This document shows positions 1 to 8,882 of a DNA stretch of 64,000 bases, one piece after another. The notes below the pieces were generated by a model. That model had not been told where the DNA came from. It saw only the letters and a program-made list of their open reading frames with translations, and did not search any database. The translations under genes were made by a program, and so were the position numbers. This DNA is from Bog-159 sp049516155 (GTDB lineage: Bacteria; Acidobacteriota; Terriglobia; Bryobacterales; Bryobacteraceae): assembly GCA_049516155.1 (NCBI GenBank), contig JBEKTJ010000040.1:1-64000 (forward strand), read 5' to 3'. Numbering within the stretch: the stretch's first letter is position 1; every line of letters starts with the position of its first letter.

Positions 1-360
1 TTCTGCGCGCGCAACAATTTCAAGCACAAGACCCTGGAGGATTCGGTCTACCCGATCCTGGAGGCCCACACCTGGCCGGGCAATGCGCGCGAGTTGCGCA
101 ACGCCATCGAGCGCATGGCCATACTGACCGCGGGCGAGCGGCTGACGCGCGACGCGATTCCCGTGGAGATTCGCCTGCAGCGGGACCCGGGGCCGCGGTC
201 GAGCGTGCAAGAGGCCCGCGAATCGGCCGAACGCGATCATATTTTGCGCGCGCTGGAGGAGGCGGGTTGGAACGTGTCGGGCGCGGCGCGGGCGTTGGGG
301 ATGGAGCGGACGAATTTGCATAAGCGGATTCGGGCGCTGGGGATCAGCCGGGGGGAGTAA
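1..360 (+). CDS. Sigma-54-dependent response regulator (NtrC family), C-terminal part
   Basis: Only the last 119 codons lie in the window; the reading frame is open from base 1. The translation carries the AAA+ activator signature WPGNARELRN (residues 25-34 of the fragment), the conserved motif at the end of the sigma-54 interaction domain. The C-terminus is a Fis-type helix-turn-helix, with AERDHILRALEEAGWNVSGAARALGM followed by LHKRIRALG, which binds upstream activator sequences. Such proteins hydrolyse ATP to open sigma-54 holoenzyme complexes, usually under control of a sensor kinase. The receiver domain and Walker motifs lie outside the window, so the signal sensed cannot be named. The stop codon directly abuts the next ATG at 361. 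Confidence 0.93.
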   Translation, partial: FCARNNFKHKTLEDSVYPILEAHTWPGNARELRNAIERMAILTAGERLTRDAIPVEIRLQRDPGPRSSVQEARESAERDHILRALEEAGWNVSGAARALGMERTNLHKRIRALGISRGE

Positions 361-647
361 ATGTATGGAATCGCATTTGAGTGGGATCCGAAAAAGGATT
401 CGGCGAATCAGCGGAAACACAGCGTCGGATTTACGGAGGCGACCGCCGTCTTCGATGACCCGCTGTCGGTCACGATTCCCGACCCGGAGGAAAGCATCGA
501 TGAAGAGCGCTTCGTCATTATCGGAATGTCCGCCAAGCGAAGCTATTGATTGTGGTTCATACTATTAGAGGACAGCGGGTCCGCCTGATCAGCGCTCGTC
601 CTGCAAGTAAGCGTGAGAGACGCAATTATGAAGAAGCCTCCCTCTAA
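361..647 (+). pseudogene. BrnT-type toxin, frameshifted
   Basis: The first frame starts MYGIAFEWDPKKDSANQRKH and matches the N-terminal half of the BrnT ribonuclease family (FEWDP, N..KH, VFDDP, ERF..IG motifs), but it stops at 549, giving 62 residues where the family has about 90. The missing C-terminus is present in the frame beginning at 543 (LLIVVHTIRG, then RLISARPAS..ERR.YE) and ends at 647, overlapping the next start codon as in intact brnT pairs. One base is missing near 540-545. Seen: both halves in the expected order. Inferred: toxin inactive, unless this is a sequencing error. Confidence 0.8.
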
Positions 648-852
648 GCCGCGAACTCGTGAGATGAGAGCGGAGTACGATTTCTCCGGCGGCGTACGCG
701 GCAAATACGTCGACAGGTACCGCCTGGGCGTCAACGTCGTCCTCATAGATCCGGAACTGTCCGACGCTTTTCCCGATTCGAAATCGGTCAATGATGCGCT
801 GCGCGCGCTGGTAGCGATCGCCACGCGAGCTGAAAGTCGCAAACGTGCGTGA
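628..852 (+). CDS. Antitoxin partner of the BrnT-like toxin
   Basis: A 74-residue protein starting at ATG 628, inside the last codons of the toxin frame, the usual overlap in toxin-antitoxin pairs. An in-frame GTG at 613 is possible, but the ATG lines up better with the conserved core. The centre reads MRAEYDFSGGVRGKYVDRY, followed by a hydrophobic strand and an FPDSKSVNDALRAL helix, a layout typical of small antitoxins encoded beside BrnT-like toxins. It probably binds DNA as well as toxin and autoregulates the operon. The antitoxin is intact although the toxin frame is broken, the harmless direction of decay. Confidence 0.7.
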   Translation: MKKPPSKPRTREMRAEYDFSGGVRGKYVDRYRLGVNVVLIDPELSDAFPDSKSVNDALRALVAIATRAESRKRA

Positions 853-864
853 TGGTTTCGGAAA

Positions 865-1899
865 ATGTCACAGCCTGGCGGAAGGACCGAGCTTAGCGAA
901 GAAGAGGCACGTCGTGTGGTCGAGCGAATCCGTCCGTATTTCGACGAATACGTGTCAAAGTACGATGAACGCAAGTATCCGCCGGGGGTCTACGAGGACC
1001 TGCTGCGTGCCTTCGGCGCGCCTGACGAGGTTACCGGCAGCGACATCCGCACCGCGATTCTTTGGAAGTTCGGGCATCTTGGCAAACAACGCATTCCATC
1101 TCACCATGAATCGCTAATCTCTTGTATTCAGGAGCGGTGGCCAGTTCTGTCTCCTGCTATCCTCGGTTCTCCAGGCGAGGCCTTTAACCGGCTTGATACC
1201 GCCGTGGGAGGGCCGCACCGTTACATCACGGTCAGTTTTCTCTTGCATCTGCTGAGGCCCTCGGAAGTCCCGCTCATCGACCGATTCAACTTCCGCGCGA
1301 TGAACTACTACTTCGACGAAGTCCGTCCGGGATGGCGATCGAAGCACAGGCCCTCGGTCTACAGCGACCTGGAGACGGTTTCGAATTTCCTAAACGCAAT
1401 CACACGTGGCTGGCAGATCGTCGATGCGTCCAGCCTGCCGGCCAAGCGCGACCTTGACCGCTTTCTAATGATGAAGGGCAAAGCACTAAAGTCACAACAA
1501 GTGCCGTCACCCAAAATCAGCCCCACCAAAGCTCCCGTCGCGCCGAGGGCCAAAGAGTCCCGAGGTCCCAGCGGTTCACTTGGCGGCGGCTGGATCAGGC
1601 TACCTTATGGCGTACCCGGGGCGACGTTTCAAGTCCGCACGCTCATTCAGCATCTTAAGAACTCTGGACGCCAGCATATTATCCAGGGGCAGGCCAAATG
1701 TAAATTCAGCAGACATCGCAAGCCCCGGTCCCTCGACTTTTGGTTGCGCAGAAATTTTGCCCGGAACCCCGACACAAAGCAGGCGGTCAACGATTTGATC
1801 CACCAACTCGTCTCCACCGGATTCTTCGAAGCGGGTGAATTTCCGTGCCCAGACAGCGGACGCCTGTGCAAAGGCATCCGGCTAGTCCCCTCCGGATAA
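865..1899 (+). CDS. Hypothetical protein, 344 aa, unknown function
   Basis: Not recognised with confidence. It starts 12 bases after the antitoxin with a weak GGA four bases upstream. It has no signal peptide or membrane segment, so it is probably cytoplasmic. The N-terminal half (residues 1-200) is helical with a VPLIDRFNFRAMNYY segment, reminiscent of the helical 'D.h..R' region in HhH-GPD-type folds, but the helix-hairpin-helix itself was not found. A proline/serine/lysine-rich linker (about 205-240) joins a basic C-terminal domain (about 240-344) with FSRHRKPRSLDFWLRRN that could bind nucleic acid. Position after a toxin-antitoxin pair suggests accessory DNA. Confidence 0.6.
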   Translation: MSQPGGRTELSEEEARRVVERIRPYFDEYVSKYDERKYPPGVYEDLLRAFGAPDEVTGSDIRTAILWKFGHLGKQRIPSHHESLISCIQERWPVLSPAILGSPGEAFNRLDTAVGGPHRYITVSFLLHLLRPSEVPLIDRFNFRAMNYYFDEVRPGWRSKHRPSVYSDLETVSNFLNAITRGWQIVDASSLPAKRDLDRFLMMKGKALKSQQVPSPKISPTKAPVAPRAKESRGPSGSLGGGWIRLPYGVPGATFQVRTLIQHLKNSGRQHIIQGQAKCKFSRHRKPRSLDFWLRRNFARNPDTKQAVNDLIHQLVSTGFFEAGEFPCPDSGRLCKGIRLVPSG

Positions 1900-2323
1900 C
1901 GAGCGCGCCGCCAAGTCTCGGCGCCAACTGGATCAGAACATCGCACTGGACAGCCGCATTAACACTCCGCCGCCGATGCTTCAAAACCGGCCGCCACGAG
2001 CTGCAGGACGTCGAAAATGCGCTGTGCCACGCGGCCGCCAATCTCAACTTCGCCGCCGTTCTCCAAGGTCTGGCGAATACCCGAGATTTGGAGTTCCAAT
2101 GCGCGCGCCTTGCCGATCGGCGAAAGACCGTGCCGACGTCCCCCCAAGCCTTCCTGCCAGCCCATTTTCGCCCCGCCCGTATGGGTGGTCCCGTCGTCGG
2201 CTGCCTGGATCAGTGAGATGCTCCGGGTAGTAGCGATTCTAACAGTGGCGGTCCGCATGCGTAATGGACTGAAGTTAGTACCGGGGCGATCACTTCAAGT
2301 AACCGCTCCCAACAGGGAAAAAC
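1900..2323 (+). other. Intergenic region without a confident gene
   Basis: No recognisable gene. A minus-strand frame (1959-2258) has a plausible residue mix (RIFDVLQLVAAGFEA near its end) and fairly GC-rich third positions, but plus-strand frames in the same stretch look equally protein-like and no family is recognised. It may be an old remnant. The last bases hold an AGGGA ribosome-binding site for the gene at 2324. Confidence 0.4.
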
Positions 2324-4621
2324 ATGCGTTTATTATTTGTTCCGATTCTGACTTGGCTGGTTTCATATTCGGCGTTCGGGCAGGTTCACACGGTCTCCGT
2401 ACCCGCCCCCAGGTCGATCAGTGCTGGAGGCGTGGTCAATGCCGCCAGTTATACGGCGCCAGTAGCGCCCGGCAGCATCGCTTCGGCTTTCGGCGCCTAT
2501 GCGGTGACGGGCTCCATGGCAGCCCAGGTTCTGCCCCTTCCCACTTCCCTCTCGGGCCTGTCGCTCCTATTTGGCGGCAGCACGAATGCGCCCCTGTTTT
2601 TCGTCGACGGAACACAGGTGAACTTTCAGGTGCCGTGGGAACTGGCGGGCCAAACATCCGCCACACTGGCCGCCAGCATAAACGGCGCGAGCACCACCGC
2701 ACAAACCGTCCCTCTGGCGGCCTATGCCCCCGGCATCTTCACCCTGAATACCGCCGGCAGCGGCTCAGGCGCTATCCTCGACTCGAATTACCAGTTGCTG
2801 GATTCCGCCAATGCGGCGATCCCCGGCAGCACATACATCCTCATATATTGCACCGGTCTCGGCCCTATATCGAACACGCCCGCCAGCGGAGCGCCCACGC
2901 CCGCACAACCTTTAGCGGAAACCACGACGACTCCCATTGTGACGATCGGCGGAGTAAAGGCGACCGTCCAGTTCTCCGGCCTCGCGCCCGGGTACGTGGG
3001 TTTGTATCAGGTGAATGCGCTGGTGCCGGCCAGCACCGCCGCGGGGACCGCGGTAACCGTCACGCTGTCCATCGGCGGCGCGACGTCCAACACCGTGACC
3101 ATTCCCGTTAGCACTTCGAGTTCGGCCCCCTTTAACATAGTGCAGACGAAGTCGAATAATTTTACCGTGGGACCTTCCACTCTACCGGGCTTTCCTACGA
3201 TCACGGCCACCAGTACAACCGGCGGGGAGCAAGCACTGAATAGCGTGGGCTATCAGGACGGCGCTTATGTGGCGGGCAAAGCTGTCTATTTCCCATGGGA
3301 GGTCATCAACGGCGGCGCCACCTGGGTTGACACGATCGCAGATGCGATTCCGCAATCGGTGATTGTAACCTACAATGCCGCGGACCAAGTTTCGGGCTTC
3401 AACGACGCTGGCAACTGGTCGTATTTCGATCTGACTGAACTCAATTGGGCAGGTAAAGGAACCGTGCCCAATTCGCCGGCGGGTTATCAAGGCGGAGCGA
3501 TCCAGGGAACTATAGCCTACCCCACGCCGAGTTCGGCCCACCCGGTTTTCTTCTCCTACGACGCCTCTCAGCCGGTGACTGCCACCAGCGCTTATGAGAC
3601 TTTTGTTCCTCCCCCGGCGGGAGGCGCCCTGGGAAATCGGTATGGCTGGTGTACCGCGGTGTCCGACGGCCGGTTTGTCTATTATGCGCCATTGGGAAAC
3701 AAGACCAACGGCCTTAGCGGCAACATCTTCCGCTATGACACCACTTTGCCTTTCAGCGACATCGGCTCCTGGGCTGCTTTCGACATGGGGGCCAGCGTCA
3801 GCAGCAACGCGGAGGCATATCAGTCCGTCGCGTACGACGGATATCGGTATATCTATTTCATCCCGTTCCTCAAGCCCGTGATAGCCCGTTACGACACCTG
3901 GGGCGGCGGCACGGCGGCCGACCCGGCGGCATTTACCAATCCGGCTTCTTACACCATTCTCGATCCCACAACACTGAACACAGCCGGCAAGCCCACGATT
4001 ACAGGACAGGGCAACCCCGCCAATCTGGCGGGCTTCACCGGCGCGGCCGTGGACTGGGATTCGGCGCATCAGAACGAGTATCTCTATTTTGTGCCTTGGG
4101 CCAGCTACCCCGGTAATCCTACCGGCGGCGTGGGGACGGGGGCGCAGAATCCGGTACTACAGAGCACCACCGCCAGGGTTCGCGTGGGCGCCATGACCGG
4201 CTCGGCCTGGACTGCCGTGGATATTACCTCTACGTCCACGGACGCGGCAACATCGCCCGAGTGGGAGATTTATGACTTGCAAAATCTAACTACGAACTCC
4301 GCCTGGCCCGCCAGTTGGCCCACTATTTATGGGGCCGCCGCAGGACCCTTCCAGGGACAAAAAGAGCTGGCCGCCTTCCAATTAGCTTTCGTCGATAATA
4401 CGGTGGCGCCCGTGGTTGGATTCGTGGCAGACAAATCTCAATACTTCGTGCTGCATGATGTAGATCACGCGCTTTACGATCCTTCCGGCTGGTATGTTTC
4501 GCCCGTGCCGGCGAGCTATAAGGCCGGGACTATGGGGGGCGGATACGATACGGTCAACCATATCCTATATGCCTCTTCGCCGGAGGGCAACCAAACCGTA
4601 ATTCAGTTCGAACTTCCTTAG
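2324..4621 (+). CDS. Secreted protein with N-terminal TIGR03437 domain
   Basis: A 765-residue exported protein with an AGGGA ribosome-binding site 8 bases before ATG 2324. The signal peptide is MRLLFVPILTWLVSYSAFG. Residues about 35-250 form the Solibacter-type TIGR03437 domain (VVNAASYTAPVAPGSIASAFG; VNFQVPWELAGQ; YAPGIFTLN; YCTGLGPIS; VGLYQVNALVP), which usually sits at the C-terminus of large surface proteins but here is N-terminal. The remaining ~500 residues are aromatic-rich and repetitive (YQDGAYVAGKAVYFPWE, DGRFVYYAPLGN, YDGYRYIYFIPF), suggesting a beta-propeller. Convergent with the GloVer genes, 24 bases apart. Ligand and function unknown. Confidence 0.8.
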   Translation: MRLLFVPILTWLVSYSAFGQVHTVSVPAPRSISAGGVVNAASYTAPVAPGSIASAFGAYAVTGSMAAQVLPLPTSLSGLSLLFGGSTNAPLFFVDGTQVNFQVPWELAGQTSATLAASINGASTTAQTVPLAAYAPGIFTLNTAGSGSGAILDSNYQLLDSANAAIPGSTYILIYCTGLGPISNTPASGAPTPAQPLAETTTTPIVTIGGVKATVQFSGLAPGYVGLYQVNALVPASTAAGTAVTVTLSIGGATSNTVTIPVSTSSSAPFNIVQTKSNNFTVGPSTLPGFPTITATSTTGGEQALNSVGYQDGAYVAGKAVYFPWEVINGGATWVDTIADAIPQSVIVTYNAADQVSGFNDAGNWSYFDLTELNWAGKGTVPNSPAGYQGGAIQGTIAYPTPSSAHPVFFSYDASQPVTATSAYETFVPPPAGGALGNRYGWCTAVSDGRFVYYAPLGNKTNGLSGNIFRYDTTLPFSDIGSWAAFDMGASVSSNAEAYQSVAYDGYRYIYFIPFLKPVIARYDTWGGGTAADPAAFTNPASYTILDPTTLNTAGKPTITGQGNPANLAGFTGAAVDWDSAHQNEYLYFVPWASYPGNPTGGVGTGAQNPVLQSTTARVRVGAMTGSAWTAVDITSTSTDAATSPEWEIYDLQNLTTNSAWPASWPTIYGAAAGPFQGQKELAAFQLAFVDNTVAPVVGFVADKSQYFVLHDVDHALYDPSGWYVSPVPASYKAGTMGGGYDTVNHILYASSPEGNQTVIQFELP

Positions 4622-4645
4622 GTACATGCGGTGGTGTACGCGTGG

Positions 4646-6124
4646 CTACCGTGCGCTCAAGAGCGTCCGGCCGGGCGTCACCACTTTAGCCGTTCCGCTG
4701 GCCGCTCCTTTCGGCAACGTAGTCGTGATCAAGGAATCTGAAACCACCTTGAACGCGGCGGCGGCGCCGTTGAAGCTGACTCTGGTCGCACCCGTCAGGT
4801 TCGTCCCCAGAATGTTGACCGCATCTCCCGCCGCGGCCGACGCCGGCAGCATCTTCACAAACGGCCCCAGCCCCACGTTTAGACTGAAGACTGTGCCCAT
4901 GCCGGCGGTCCCGCCTTGGTAGGTCGTCCCATACAGAATCCCGTCGGTTGCTTCGAACAGCCCCGCGTAAGGGTATTGCCCGTCCGCGCATGCGGCTTGG
5001 GCGCAGAAGCTATACAGCGTCGTTAGCGTACCCGCCGGAGTGATCCGGAAAACCGTGCCGCCATTGTTAGCCCCGCCGAAATGTGTCGTCCCGTAAAAGT
5101 TCCCATCGGTAGCCTGGATCACCGGCCCCTCGGGATTAGCGCCGTCCAGGCACCCGCTCACGGCACAGAAGCTATAGAGCGTCGTGATGCTGCCGCCGGT
5201 GGTGATCTTGAAGATCGCACCATAGTTGCCGTTAGCCCCGCGTTGGTTGGTCGTCCCGTATAAGTTCCCGTCGAGTCCCTGAACCAGTCCCGCCCGGGGC
5301 CAGGACCCGTACGCGTAACTGCTGCTGTTGTCGAAGTTGTAGAGTGTGGTTAGCGCACCACTCTGCGTGAGCTTGAAGACCGTACCGTTGTCCCCCAGGC
5401 CTGCCGGCCAGCCCCCTTTCGTCCCGCCCGTAAAGGTGGTCCCGTATAGGTTCCCGTCGATACCCTGGATGACCCCGGCCATCGGAGCGGAGCCGTCGGT
5501 GCAAGTGCCGAACCCGTGGCAGAACTGGTACAACGTAGTCAGGGAGCCGTTAGACCTGAGCTTGAACACTGTGCCTTCCGGCGATTCGCCGTTGGCGTGC
5601 CCGCCGATGAAGGTTGTGCCGTAAAACGTTCCGTTGAGGGCCTGAAAGAGTCCCGCGTAAGGGTACCCGCCGTCCGCGCACCTGCTAAGGGAGCAAAAGT
5701 TGTACACCGTCGTCAGCACGCCAGCCGATGTGATGCTGAAAACCGTCCCATAACCGTTGGCCCCGCCGCCCTGGGTCGTCCCGTACAAGTTTCCGGTTAG
5801 CGCCAGTGTCAGCCCCGCAAACGGAAACTGGCCATCCGCGCACCCGCTGACGGCACAGAAGTTGTATAGCGTTGTCAGGCTGCCGCCGGGGGTAACCTTG
5901 AAAACTGTGCCCCCGCCGTAAGTTCCGCCCTGGTAAGTCGTCCCGTACAAATTTCCATCGAGGCCCTCGACCAGCCCCGCGTAAGCGTTCTGGCCGTCCG
6001 GGCAATTCCCGCCGCTCGCGCTGCAGAAGCTGTACAGCGTCGTGAGCACCTGCGCAGGCAAGGCACTCGCCGTGGCCAAACCCAGCGCAATAAGACCATA
6101 CACCCGCAACCGATTTGCTTGCAT
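4646..6124 (-). CDS. GloVer-type tandem-repeat secreted protein (downstream paralogue)
   Basis: A 492-residue exported protein. ATG 6124 is chosen because GGAGG lies just upstream and it opens a clean signal peptide (MQANRLRVYGLIALGLATASALPAQ); an ATG at 6154 lacks this. Seven ~55-residue repeats follow, each with LTTLYxFC, a second Cys five to seven residues later, DG, and GNLYGTT..GG....GTVF. Seven repeats fit a seven-bladed propeller. Repeat 5 lacks both cysteines. Residues ~410-492 form an IPT/TIG-like domain (GDAVNILGTNLTGATRVSFNG). The end (TPGRTLLSAR) is shorter than the paralogue's (TPGGTLSSN..), so the last strand may be clipped. Lies 26 bases after the upstream paralogue, probably co-transcribed. 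Confidence 0.82.
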   Translation of the reverse strand: MQANRLRVYGLIALGLATASALPAQVLTTLYSFCSASGGNCPDGQNAYAGLVEGLDGNLYGTTYQGGTYGGGTVFKVTPGGSLTTLYNFCAVSGCADGQFPFAGLTLALTGNLYGTTQGGGANGYGTVFSITSAGVLTTVYNFCSLSRCADGGYPYAGLFQALNGTFYGTTFIGGHANGESPEGTVFKLRSNGSLTTLYQFCHGFGTCTDGSAPMAGVIQGIDGNLYGTTFTGGTKGGWPAGLGDNGTVFKLTQSGALTTLYNFDNSSSYAYGSWPRAGLVQGLDGNLYGTTNQRGANGNYGAIFKITTGGSITTLYSFCAVSGCLDGANPEGPVIQATDGNFYGTTHFGGANNGGTVFRITPAGTLTTLYSFCAQAACADGQYPYAGLFEATDGILYGTTYQGGTAGMGTVFSLNVGLGPFVKMLPASAAAGDAVNILGTNLTGATRVSFNGAAAAFKVVSDSLITTTLPKGAASGTAKVVTPGRTLLSAR

Positions 6125-6150
6125 CGCAAAACCTCCAAATTCCGCCGGCT

Positions 6151-7617
6151 TCACCGCGACACCGAAAAGGAAACGTTACTCGACAACGTGCCGCCCGGAG
6201 TCACCACCTGTAACAGCCCTGTGGTCGCGCCGGTCGGCACGGTGGCGGTGATTTCGGTACTCGAAACTACGTTGAACGCAGCCGCTTTCCCGTTGAAACT
6301 CACGCTGGTCGCACCGGTGAGGTTGGTGCCTAAGATCTGCACGGCGGCTCCCGCGCTGCCCGAAGCGGGCACTGTCGTCACAAACGGGGCGAGACCCGTT
6401 GAAAGGCTGAAGGCCGTCCCGGCATTAGTAAGATTTCCACCCTTTGAGACTGTCCCGTAAAAGGACCCATTAGTGTGCTGGAATAGTCCCGTATTCGTAG
6501 GCAACCAGCCGTCGGTGCAGGGGCCGCCGTTGCTGCAGAACGTATGCAACACGGTAAGTGAGCCACTCGGAGTGATCTCGAAGATGGTGCCGCTGTCCTG
6601 GCCGGTGGCCTCCACGGTAATCCCGTAGAAATTCCCATCGGTGGCTTGGATCAGGTCCCAAGGATCCGCGCCGTCGGCGCAGCCTGGCTGGGAACAGAAG
6701 CTGTAAACGGTGACTAACTGGCCGGCCGGAGTCATCTTGAAAAAGGTGCCGCTATTCATGGCTCCGCCATCTTCGGTTGTCCCATAGAAGTTGCCGTCGG
6801 TGCCCAGCACCAGGAAGTTGGGGACAGCACCGTCGGCACACCCGCTCTGGGAGCAGAAGTTATACAAAGTCGTCAGGCCTCCCTGCGCGGTAAGGCTGAA
6901 AACAGTGCCCTTGCTGTAGGCCCCTCCCGACTGGGTTGTTCCGTAAAGTATCCCGCCGGGAGCCAGGATCAAGCCCCCATTTGGCACCCGGCCGTCCGGG
7001 CACCCACCGTGGGCGCAGAAGCTATGGAGCACCTTTAGTTCGCCGGTTGGGGCGAGCCGGAAGACCGTGCCAGCGGAGCTAGTCGCCCCGCCAGCCGAAG
7101 CTGTTCCATAGATGTTCCCTTGGTTATCCATAATGAGGTAACCCCAGGGATATTCGCCGTCCGGGCATCCGGTCTGGAGGCAGAAGGTGTGCGACGTCGT
7201 CAATTGGCCGCTGGGAGTCATCTTGAACAGTGTGCCGTAGCCGGGTGTCCCGCCCCACCAAGTGGCCCCATAGAAGTTTCCGTCATTGCCCAGGACTAAG
7301 GATCCGTAAGGATATGCGCCGTCCGCGCATCCCGTCTGGGAGCAGAAATTGTACATCGTGGTTATTTGCCCGTTCAGAGTCATCTTGTAGATGTTGCCGT
7401 TCCGATAGAGGCCGCCCGCACAGTCGCCTCCGTATAAGTTCCCGTCAGGCCCCTGGATCAAGGCCGGATAGGGATGCCTGCCGTCCATGCATCCGACTTG
7501 GGAGCAGAAATCGTACAGCACCGAGAAAGTCTGCGCGGGGAGGGCAATCGCTGTTGCTCCGCACAACGCAATAATAGAACAGAACCGTTTGCCTTGTATC
7601 CAAATGTCTCGTCGCAT
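6151..7617 (-). CDS. GloVer-type tandem-repeat secreted protein (upstream paralogue)
   Basis: A 488-residue exported protein, tandem paralogue of the next gene downstream. ATG 7617 gives the signal sequence MRRDIWIQGKRFCSIIAL..ALPAQ, with a G-rich GGGGTGGG stretch upstream as a weak ribosome-binding site; the earlier ATG at 7659 adds an unlikely leader. Seven repeats of YxFCSQxGCADG..P..x(n)DGNFYGTT..GG....GT.FKMTP follow, each with a Cys pair spaced five to seven residues. It ends in an IPT/TIG-like domain (VQILGTNLTGATSVSFNG). Function unknown; probably an extracellular seven-bladed propeller. An AT-rich segment at 7690-7720 is the likely promoter region of the pair. Confidence 0.82.
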   Translation of the reverse strand: MRRDIWIQGKRFCSIIALCGATAIALPAQTFSVLYDFCSQVGCMDGRHPYPALIQGPDGNLYGGDCAGGLYRNGNIYKMTLNGQITTMYNFCSQTGCADGAYPYGSLVLGNDGNFYGATWWGGTPGYGTLFKMTPSGQLTTSHTFCLQTGCPDGEYPWGYLIMDNQGNIYGTASAGGATSSAGTVFRLAPTGELKVLHSFCAHGGCPDGRVPNGGLILAPGGILYGTTQSGGAYSKGTVFSLTAQGGLTTLYNFCSQSGCADGAVPNFLVLGTDGNFYGTTEDGGAMNSGTFFKMTPAGQLVTVYSFCSQPGCADGADPWDLIQATDGNFYGITVEATGQDSGTIFEITPSGSLTVLHTFCSNGGPCTDGWLPTNTGLFQHTNGSFYGTVSKGGNLTNAGTAFSLSTGLAPFVTTVPASGSAGAAVQILGTNLTGATSVSFNGKAAAFNVVSSTEITATVPTGATTGLLQVVTPGGTLSSNVSFSVSR

Positions 7618-8882
7618 ACAACCCACCCCATTCAATTGTCGTGTTTGCGCGGCTGCCATTCTTGACGAAGCGACGCTTGTGTTTTTTAAGTATATAACAT
7701 AAAAGCGGCCGACTGGTTGTAAAGAAACTGCAAAAGAGCATGTTTTACTTCAAAAACATCCTGCCTTACACGTCGTGCAGAATCAGCAGGTTAGCAACTA
7801 TGTTCGAGATTGGACCAGTACTAGCAGGACCTGGAAGCCTAGGCCTCCCCTTACTATTCCAAACCGCGCGAGTACCAACCCTCCATTTCGGCGAGGCTAG
7901 CGCGATGGTAGAACAGTCCAAATTTCGCGACGGCTTATATTACCCGCGCTGCGTCGTGCCCATCTCTATGCGTATTTGCCAGCGGCGATATCCTGCGGGC
8001 GCGGCCAATGATGGAATTCCGCCATGCCCCTGAAAGTGCGCTTCGCTCAGGCGTATAAGGGAACCGGGCGACGAAGGGAAGGAACTAACACCGGCAGGTT
8101 GCAGGGATAACTCAAGAAGTGAGACCTAAAATGATTTCGGAAGGATGTGCCCGGATGCCCGACCTATGGCGACACGCAAGAAGACACGCAGTCGCGCGGT
8201 GCCTCGCAAAGCTTACCTCGGGTTGGTCCAAGATACACCGAGCACAAATCACGGCGCCCGCTTCCTTTCATCCTTCCTACCTGGTTACCCCAATTAGGAT
8301 CTCTCCCTTGCAATTTAGGGTTTACATAGAATGAGTCCTCGGACTCGCCCGTTACTGGAGGTTTGCGCGTCCGCGCCATGAAACCGGTCGCTAAGGCCCA
8401 GGAAGACCGTCAATCCCTCATCAATGGCACGCTGCGGCCAGGCGTCAAGGACGGATAAAGGAGTACCTCGCCAGGAGTTCCTGTCACCGGCGCCATGCAG
8501 ACCAGCCGAAAGCGCGGGTCACGGGTGAAATCCGGATCGCTCACTACGACGCGCGGCCTCAGGCCGCGCTGTTCGTGGCCGATTGTGGGTCGAGTCGCGC
8601 CTCCACTGGATCCCCGGCAAGGGCTGGGTGGAAGGCCGCCAGTGACGATCCGCCGCAGTGCTGTTCGCTTCGCGATTCAGCGATGCGGCGGCCATACACC
8701 TTAGGCCGCGCGAGGTGCGCGTTGTCATAACGAATCTGTGTCGCCGTTGACGTCGCATCCAAGAGGCGCTTTGGCCGCCTCCACGACATCCCTGGAACTT
8801 AAGGTGTTGTTTGACCTGAATCCACCTCTGCAGCTCATCGCGCGTGACACCAAAGCTCTCTGAAATGCCCACCAACAAACGG
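7618..8882 (+). other. Long intergenic region, no confident gene
   Basis: About 1.26 kb with no recognisable gene. The first ~100 bases are AT-rich (TATATAACATAAAA near 7690-7704) and probably hold the GloVer promoter on the minus strand. The rest has only short frames lacking motifs or ribosome-binding sites. A minus-strand stretch at 8780-8878 (VTRDELQRWIQVKQHL) looks protein-like but breaks up quickly, so it may be a gene remnant. No tRNA, inverted repeats of an insertion sequence, or CRISPR repeats were seen. Confidence 0.5.

Noticed and set aside
2017..3111. Plus-strand frame of 364 residues across the start of the secreted protein
   Set aside because: Composition is arginine/histidine-rich without motifs, whereas the 2324 frame has a signal peptide, a ribosome-binding site and a TIGR03437 domain.
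3182..4069. Minus-strand 295-residue frame inside the 2324 gene
   Set aside because: Shadow of a high-GC gene with no recognisable motif.
7618..8882. Possible insertion-sequence or tRNA in the long intergenic gap
   Set aside because: No terminal inverted repeats, transposase motif, T-arm sequence or CCA-ended cloverleaf was found.
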